Below the pieces are notes generated by a model. That model was not told the origin of the DNA, did no database searches, and worked only from the letters and a program-made list of their open reading frames with translations. Both the position numbers and the translations under genes were made by a program. Shown piece by piece: positions 56,901 through 64,000 of a stretch of 64,000 nt of DNA (positions are counted from its first letter, which is position 1; every line of letters begins with the position of its first letter). Where the stretch lies: positions 6,200,001-6,264,000 of the forward strand of contig JANTQA010000023.1 of assembly GCA_027625915.1 (NCBI GenBank). The letters are read 5' to 3'. The stretch is from Anaeramoeba flamelloides. Taxonomy: Eukaryota > Metamonada > Anaeramoebidae.

Positions 56901-59900
56901 TCAAAAATAATTCGATTTCAATTAATAATACAATTTTAAAAAGAAAAAAAAAAAAGTTTTATCAAATATTCAATATATTGATCTATTTCTTCCTTTCAAC
57001 CGTTTAAGAGCTAATTTTGAAAACTTTTAGTATTTATATTTCTTTAAATCAAAAATTCTCCTTATTATCAAAGTTGTTTTTTTTATTTATTTATTTTTAT
57101 TGAATGATATGATAAATTTCAACAAAAAAAAATAAATTTATAATAACATTGATAAATATTCATTCTTTTGAATTTATCTTGTATTTCGTGCCCTATTTTT
57201 CATAAAATGATTGTTTCATTTAGCTCATTTAATGTATTTTTAATTTCGCTATCCTTTGGAATATCAAATTATTTTTATGAATGATTGTAAAAAAAAAAAT
57301 CACCGATTCTGTTTAAATTGAATATTCATCAGAATTTTATCGGATTTAAAGATCGTTTCATAATATTAATTTGTACATAATAGAACGATAACATCATGTT
57401 TTATATGTTGTTCTCGGTTTTGATCAAAAAAAACAAAAAAATTTATTTTTCTCAAAAAGAAATTTAATTTAGCTTATTAATTTTCTCTAAAATTCTTATT
57501 TGAAATTGATTTTTTTATTTTTCCTTTTTTAACAAAATTATTTCGAAAACAATTAATTAATAATTAGAAAAATCACTTTTACCCGATTCATCTTTGATTA
57601 ATAAGACCAATAAATTGACGAACGATCAACTATCAAATAAGATAACAAAAGAACAGCATTATAAATATTTAGAATTCTACAATCAATTCGACCAAGAAAA
57701 AAAAGGTTATATAACAGGTAAAAGAATCCCTTCACAAATTTAACTTCTCCTTCTCCTTTCTCTTCTTATATATATATATACCATTTCATCGTTTATAAAT
57801 AATTTTTTCCTTCTTCTTAACAAACATAAATTCTTAAATAATTAATGTGACTAAGTTTGTAACTGTTTTAAATATCATATTTTCACATATTGGCAGTATA
57901 AAAGGTTTTCGTTTCCATTTTTATTAAACTTAGTAGAGGTAATATCAAAAGATAACCCCTCCCTATTTGTGAGAACCACTGAATTTTATTTAGTGATTTT
58001 TATCCTGATCACAGTTCTAGGACTTTTTGGAACACACTATAAGATCACATACAAGACACAAAATAATTAAAATCAATGCTTAAAAAAAAATCGGTAATAC
58101 ATAAAAAAAGATTGTTCATAATAGCGCACAATCCTTTTCTTTTTCTACTCAAACAAAAAGCAAAAAACAAAATACTCTAAATGTGCTTTATATCCAAGAA
58201 TTGTGCCTTTAAAAAAAATTTGTTTATGGCTTATTTGATTGATTAGATTAAGGTATTTCCAAAAAAGTGGGGCATTTTTTTTTACATTTCATAAAAAATC
58301 ATCATTATTAGTGGATCTATTTGTTAATTGTCAATATCAAATTTTAATATTAATACCGATTGAATCAATGACTAAGATATTTATTTCAAAATACGTTCAT
58401 TGAAATATTTCCTCAAAATGAAAATGAAAAAAAAAATAGCACTTTTTTTGGGAGAAAAAAATGTATGACCAATTTCAATAAAAAACTGGAAATATGGAAA
58501 GGGTACAAATGATTTTTTAAACAATAAAATGTAGTTATATGTCTTCAATTCTATTGGAAAATTTGATGAGATTACACAAGTTATGAAAAAGATTTTTTCG
58601 ATCAAAAAGGAAATAACAAACACCAATTTTCACCCCTAAAAAATATCAGATAAAATTGAGATCTGAAAATTTAATATCTTTATATTGATGGAAGAAGTGT
58701 AAATTACACTCAAGATGTCATTTTACTTAAATTTCCTCAAAGATAATTTAAGCGTAAAATCATAGATTTCATGATTATTCAAGGGAAAGACATACACCCA
58801 AATTTTTTTATGTTTAAAAAGCAAAAGCAAAAAATTGAAAAGAAATTGGAAAAAAGAAAAAAGAAAAAAAAAAGAAATTTAAAAAGGGTTTATTAGAAGC
58901 AATTAGTAAAAAATCAAAAAAAAAGAAAGTCAATGCCATCTTTAAATAAGAACGCCCAAAATCACAGCCACGATACTTTTGGTTAATTTAATTTAATTTG
59001 ATAATTGATCATGAATGTTCATTTGGGGATTGTTGTTAAGTTGTTGTAATTTATTTTTTTTTTGATCTTATTTGCTTTAAACCTTTGGTCATTTTTCGCC
59101 TTTGCTTTTTAGTTTTTTTTTGTGAGTTACTTTACTTTTGTGTTTCAGTGGTTCAGTATTAGCAAGTAATCACTTGATCTTTTTGTTCTTGTTCCTCTTC
59201 TTCCCAATATAAAGAAGATTCAACAAGGAAAAAATGGAAAAATCAAAAATTTTATTTTTGAACAAATACAAGAAAAAGAGAAAGAAAACCAAGAAACATT
59301 AAAGAGATTAAAAAAACTTAAAAAGTAAGAATTTTAAAAATTTTTTTGCTCCCAAAAGTGTTGGAATAGGTTGGTAGTTATTTCCTTTAAGACCGAAATA
59401 TTTTTAAATTTCTGGATAATTTGTTTTAATAAAGAGATCTAAATATTTGAAAAACTTTAGATCAAATGAAATAGGTTACTTTATTAAGTTTTAAATTAAA
59501 ACTTTATAGATAATATCCATCTAGAAAACGTACTGTTTTTTTTTGAATACGGATTTGATTTTGAACTTTTTTCTTTTTAATGTTTTCGAAATTTTATTTT
59601 TTTTCGTTTTTTTGTTTTACTTTTTTATTTATTTTTGAAAGTTTTCCAAATCTTGTTTTCACAAAACCCAAGTATAAGATACCGACTAGACAACATACCT
59701 CCCCAGTATAATATACAAACTTTACAGATTTACGGAAAAGTATGATTCGATTCACTTTAGTATCGTTTCGAATCGCTTCAGTTTGTTTCATCAATTTGCT
59801 TCAATTTCAGTTCAATTTGTTTAAGATCTGATCAAGTTAGTTTTTTCTGATCTAATCATGAAACAAATTGTCAATTAATTCTTTTAATGATTTTTAATTC

Positions 59901-62726
59901 CTTTTACACCCCCCCCAAACATTTCAAAAAAACAAAAAAAGAGAAGAAACCTAAGGAACCCAAGTAACTGAAGAAGGGGAATTTGTAAAAAGTTAAAAAT
60001 TCTAAAAAATAAAAAGTTAATTTTGAAAAATAATTACAACAAAGGCATTGATGTACTTGAATTCAAAATATTTATCATTATTTTTTTTTTAAAAAAAAAT
60101 CTAAATTCTAAGAATAAATTTAAATATTTTAGAAACTTTTCAAAATGATTACTGAAATTTTATCAAATTATACAATATATTTATTTAGTACCCAGCTCTG
60201 ATTTGTTTTTTTTTTTATTTTAAAAAATAATAAATAAATTTCCGTTATTATAAATATAATATATTATTTTTATTATCAATAGCCTCACAAGAATTTATAG
60301 ATTTTTTAAAAATGTCAGGAATTAATAATGATGATCTTTTCAATATTTGGAAAATTTGTTCAAATGAAGATCAAACAAAAATTTATAAAATAAATTTTCC
60401 AGCTGTAATACATTTGGTTAAAGTGATAAAAAAGGAAAACAATCTTCCAAAATCGTTCAATCTTGAGGAAATTTTATATTCTGAAAAAGAAAATTATAAT
60501 AATTATGATCAGTCCACTAATAATGATGATCAGAATGGAAATAAAGATCATAATAAATTATCTTTAAACAATACAAAAAAATCAAATGAACAACAAACAC
60601 ATAATAATATATCTAGCGATTTGCAATATAATAAAAAAAATATTCAAAAAAATTTGCCAAATAATGAAATTTATCATCAATTAGAAAAGATCAATAAACA
60701 AGATATTCCAATTAAACAAAAAACCGAGAATGAAAATAAAAATGAAAATGAAAATGAAAAAGAACAAAAACAAGAAAAAGAACAAAAACAAGAAAAAGAA
60801 ACCATAAAAGTAAAACCATTAACTCCAACAACTGTTAAATATGAATTATTTAGTGGTTTAGAAAAACAACAACAATTCACCAAACCTATAAATCGAACAA
60901 ATAGTTACAATACTCAGTATAACAATAATTATCAGCCCCAAAATAAGATCCCAAGTAAAAATCAATACCAAGAAACCATACAGCCAATTATTACAACTAC
61001 AACTACAACTACAAATAAAACTACAAATTCAAATAGAACTAGAAATGCATATACACATACAAATATAAATACAATAAATCATGATCAAGGTTTTGAAGAA
61101 CAAATTCCACAATCAATTATTTCATTGCAGCCAAATGAAAAAGAAATAGCACAAAAAATAAAAAAATTAAAATCGCAGATAAGTAACCAAATTACAAAAA
61201 TCGAACAATTTGAAATAACTTATGAGCTGGAAAGTGACAAAGAAAGGGAATTAAAGGAATTCATTCAGATATCAAAAAAAAAGATTGAAATGATCAATCA
61301 AGATATTGATCGACAAAATTTCAACTCAAAATTTTTACAAAGGAAATATAAAGAAATCATTGAACAGAAATTTGAATATGATTACATATTTTCTGAAAAA
61401 ATGAAGTTAAATCTTGAACAGAAAAAGCAGTATTTAAGAATTGAAAAAATTGTACAAGATTTAAAAAAAAATACACAAAAGCAACAAAATATTCTGAATC
61501 AAATCAAACAGGGAAAGGAATTTGAACGTGGTAAATTATTGTTATTAACAAAATCTCTCAATTATAGACATTTGATTGATACACAGACACGATTCACAAA
61601 TGATTTATTAAATCTCAATGCTGATGTCGATTTAATAGAAATCAAACATCCAACTTCAATTCTAAACAGTGACTTGAATGCTGAGACAAACAAACAAAAT
61701 TTGTTAATTAATGACGAAAATATCTTTGATAAGTTAAATAATAAAGTAGATTTAAAAACAACCCCTATTAATTTTAAGAAGAATTCTACAAATGAAGCGA
61801 CAGTTAATCTAACAATTCCATTACAAATGGAAACGAACATGGATATAAAGCCAACAGATCTAAAAACTAATACAACCAATAATCAAGAACATATTAAAAC
61901 GAGCTCGCCATTTGATAATAATTTTAAAAAAGTAGTGAATTTTGGTAAGATAAAGACTAATACAAATGCTCAAGAAATAGAAGTAAAACAAGAGAAAACT
62001 GAAAATTCTTTTGGTACTTTTGGTAATTTTCATCAAAAAGAAGAAGATAATAATAAAGGCAATCATAAAGAGAATAATTTTGGCACTTTTGGAAATTTAA
62101 AAAAAGAAGATGGCGATAATAAAGGGAATAATAAAGAGAATAATTTTGAAAAGTTTAATGATTTTGGAAATTTTAATCAAAAAGAAGATGATAATAATAA
62201 AGGCAATCATAAAGAGAATAATTTTGAAAATTTTAATGATTTCGGAAATTTTAGTAATCAAGAAAATGATACTAACGAAAAATTTAAGAATGATAGTATT
62301 GAAAATTTTAATGATTTTGGCAATTTTAATCAAAAAGAAGAAGATAATAATAAAGGCAATCATAAAGAGAATAATTTTGGCACTTTTGGAAATTTAAAAA
62401 AAGAAGATGATAATAATAAAGGGAATAATAAAGAGAAGAAATTTAATACTTTTGCAAATTTTCCAAAAATAGAAAAGCCAAATAAAAAGAAAAATGGTAA
62501 TAATTCCAAAGGTCTTAACACTTTTGATAAATTCAATAATAAATCATCAAATAAACAAAAAGAAATGAAACCAAAAATATCCTTTAATGTGAATTTTGAA
62601 AACAATAAAATGAATAAACAAAACTCGAATGATAAAGAAGAAAAGAATCACAATTTCAATACTAATTCACAGAAAAATGTTCAATCATTTTCTGACATAG
62701 AAATAGATGATTTTGATAAGTTTTAA
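53909..62726 (+). CDS. EH-domain endocytic adaptor, Eps15/Pan1-like (four exons)
   Basis: Exons 53909-54268, 54365-54503, 57568-57717 and 60283-62726 join in phase into 1030 residues. EH1 (about 71-165) reads YQFSLSEQEFFQIVFQQF ... TNLPQLTLAK|LWEFLGLG ... AQEFFLSMRAIAF. EH2 (about 190-285) reads ITKEQHYKYLEFYNQFDQ ... YITG|ASQEFIDFLKMSG ... LFNIWKICSNEDQ ... FPAVIHLVKVI. Both keep the Trp used to bind NPF peptides. A Gln/Asn-rich linker follows, then a coiled coil (about 502-665), then a repeat tail with FNDFGNF and FGTFGNF units (about 790-940), and the C-terminus IEIDDFDKF. EH proteins act in clathrin coat assembly, and FxxF-type motifs bind adaptor appendage domains. Each EH domain is split by introns. 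The long introns (3064 and 2565 bp) hold repeats. Confidence 0.88.
54897..55295. mobile_element. MITE, PIF/Harbinger-like, with exact TAA duplication
   Basis: Left end CTGTTGTGGAAAAAAAGTTC and right end CTTTTTTTCCACAACAG are inverted. The flanks are TAA on both sides (54894-54896 and 55296-55298). It shares CTGTTG ends and TTTTAATTGGGAA with 1470-1926. It lies in EH-gene intron 2. Confidence 0.82.
55322..55807. mobile_element. MITE with about 100-bp inverted ends, next to a related one
   Basis: The left arm contains TTTTTTAATTGTGAATATTA and TTATTTTCAATCAAATCCTT. The right arm carries their complements (AAGGATTTGATTGAAAATAA, TAATATTCACAATTAAAAA). The TTTTAATTGTGAA motif resembles the inner motif of 54897-55295, which suggests a common superfamily. 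From 55808 to 57567 the intron is AT-rich with no defined element. Confidence 0.7.
58245..58680. repeat. Inverted copy of the 29550-29985 repeat, in EH-gene intron 3
   Basis: AAGGTATTTCCAAAAAAGTG at its start is the complement of the end of the 29-kb copy. The minus strand again carries an 81-codon open frame similar to that of the other copy. Confidence 0.6.
58681..58790. repeat. Dispersed 100-bp repeat, copy 3 of 3
   Basis: GAAGTGTAAATTACACTC and ATAATTTAAGCGTAAAATCA match the copies at 17336 and 40385. It directly abuts the repeat at 58245-58680. Confidence 0.5.
59215..59324 (+). other. Coding-like island inside EH-gene intron 3 (possible exon)
   Basis: Between an AAAG acceptor and a strong GTAAGA donor, 110 bases are open and read KIQQGKNGKIKNFIFEQIQ, then EKEKENQETLKRLKKLKK, a helix-like peptide. 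Its phases do not fit into the EH gene (which needs phase 1 on both sides), and EH2 reads normally without it. It could be an exon of an unseen nested gene, a dead exon, or chance. Confidence 0.25.
61994..62450 (+). repeat. Coding tandem repeats with FxxF motifs
   Basis: Four to five units of about 30 codons share NNKGN(H/N)KENNF followed by G(T)FGN or ENFNDFGNF and a KKEDDN-type linker. DNA similarity between units is high (AATAAAGGCAATCATAAAGA recurs), so expansion was recent or is kept homogeneous. The frame is kept throughout. Confidence 0.85.
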
Positions 62727-63419
62727 ATGAATACGTTTATTTTTAAATATATAAAGTATTTTTTTAAAGAAAAAAAAATTAAATATTTTTATCATAATTG
62801 TTTAGAAAACTTTAATTATTTAATACTTCTTGGGGTGTTATTAATGTAAAAAATACGAATAATACAGAATTATCATGATATATATATATATGTATGTATG
62901 TATGTAGATTGAAAAAAAAATATATATTATTTTATTCATAAATTGAATCTAATTCAAATTTATAAAAAAATTATCAATAGAATTTTTTTAAAAAAAAAAA
63001 AAGAAAGAAAATACATAAATAAAAATTTGAATAATTGACTATTTTTATTAGAAATTTAAATTTTTCGCAACTTTAAAATTAATCTTTGTATGCTATTTTA
63101 AATAATATTTGAGAATTTTTTTTTTGTTTTATATAAATTGATCTTTTCAAATACTTCGATGAATCATTACTATTAGAAGATGGTATATTGAAAATCGTCC
63201 ACCTTCTTGTATAAATTACCACTTCACTTGGGCTTTAACCAAAATTATTTGATATATATATATATATATATATATAATAGGGATAAATGTAATAAATAAG
63301 TCACAAAAATAACTTCTTTTTAAAAGTAAAAAAAAAAGATTTGGATTTATTTTGGGTGGATTCAAATATTTTTGATATTTGTGTTTTTTTTCTTCAGGGA
63401 GTAGTATTTTATAAAAATA
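62727..63419. other. Intergenic AT-rich stretch with simple repeats
   Basis: It contains an (AT)n(GTAT)n tract at about 62878-62907 and an (AT)n tract at about 63253-63277. No gene is seen. Confidence 0.6.
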
Positions 63420-63765
63420 AAATGAAATCTTGTAAAGATCTCAAAATTTTTTTTTAATTTGTGTTTTGACTCATGAAATGGATGAGTTAACTTCATTTAA
63501 ACAATTTATTGATTCGAGTCTCTTTTTTGAAATCCGAAATTGGCGTCTTTCCAATATAAAACAAAAAAAAGTAATCTATTATTTTTATTAACAATAAAGT
63601 TAATTCTTGAAAATAATGCTCAAGTATCCTTTTCGTTTTATATTGGAAAGTATTGATTTTGAGTGAAAAATTTTTTATTTGGTTATTCTTTTTAATGATT
63701 AATATTACAATCCAATATTAGCCAATAAAACTAATTGAGGTATAGTTGATTCAATAAATGTATAT
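63420..63765. repeat. Dispersed repeat, second copy of 48450-48860
   Basis: Colinear with the ankyrin-intron copy and ending with the shared GCCAATAAAACTAATTGAGG plus TATAG. A LINE fragment begins right after it at 63769. Confidence 0.7.
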
Positions 63766-63768
63766 TTT

Positions 63769-64000
63769 ACCTAGTTGGAAAGTTCAACAATATCTAAAAA
63801 TTATAAAACAACAAAATTGCAATTTCAAACAACAAAAATATTTAAACTGGAAAGCTTCAAAAACAATTCTAAAATTTCGAAATTTTACTAATTGTTTAAA
63901 TAGGTACTCTTATGTAACAAGTAAAAATAAAAATAAAAATTGTGATTTATGTAAAGAAAAGTTAAATATTGATATCATTGAAGATTTCGATCATTTTTTA
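63769..64000 (+). mobile_element. Second LINE copy, cut by the window end
   Basis: It matches 43856-44088 over its whole 232 bases with one substitution (ATTGCAA for ATTACAA) and one T fewer in the last T run. It encodes SWKVQQYLKIIKQQN and the CDLC...DH zinc motif, and is in frame at the last base. The 5' end is truncated at a different point from the other copy, as expected for independent LINE insertions. The 3' end lies outside the window. Confidence 0.88.

Noticed and set aside
62097-62397. Ile/Lys-rich frames on both strands over the FxxF repeats
   Set aside because: They are shifted readings of the tandem repeat; the main frame is continuous and has the EH domains upstream.

Overview
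This window is eukaryotic nuclear DNA from an AT-rich protist. Its genes have GT-AG introns, use the standard code, and encode long runs of Lys/Glu, Asn/Thr and Asp/Glu. The gene content (F-box, heterotrimeric G-alpha, RBBP4/MSI1-type WD40, POP5, EH-domain and ankyrin proteins) fits a free-living amoeboid protist. The EK-rich proteins and repeat-filled introns remind me of Anaeramoeba or an amoebozoan. That placement is inference; nothing here proves the genus. I see no rRNA, tRNA, CRISPR or bacterial-type operon.

Layout. 1-3349: foldback elements and a broken minus-strand gene that may be RGS-like. 3350-12134 (+): an F-box/leucine-rich-repeat gene whose F-box is split by an intron of about 7.1 kb full of transposon relics. 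12135-15897: dispersed repeats. 15898-17055 (+): an unknown basic protein with a two-helix membrane hairpin. 18668-19162 (-): POP5 of RNase P/MRP. 22888-26975 (+): an eight-exon RBBP4/MSI1-like histone-binding WD40 gene with a Tc1/mariner transposase relic in intron 6. 26976-34782: a gene-poor repeat region. 34783-41769 (+): a complete four-exon G-alpha gene (351 codons when joined) with two introns of 2.6-3.1 kb. 43216-44637: a TTAA-flanked element split by a young LINE insertion. 45783-51487 (+): a two-exon ankyrin-repeat protein. 53909-62726 (+): a four-exon, 1030-residue protein with two EH domains, a coiled coil and an FxxF repeat tail (Eps15/Pan1-like). 63769-64000: a second LINE copy cut by the window edge.

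The genes do not form an operon or one pathway. They cover ubiquitin targeting, RNA processing, chromatin, G-protein signalling and endocytosis. Their common feature is intron structure. Short introns are 78-282 bp and hold nothing. Long introns are 0.87-7.1 kb, and most of them carry MITEs, foldbacks, Tc1-like pieces or copies of dispersed repeats. Exon joins were deduced by eye from splice sites, phase and protein-family fit, so they remain predictions, although the joined frames close without stops in four of the five multi-exon genes. The exception is the F-box gene, which has a one-base problem at an 18-A run.
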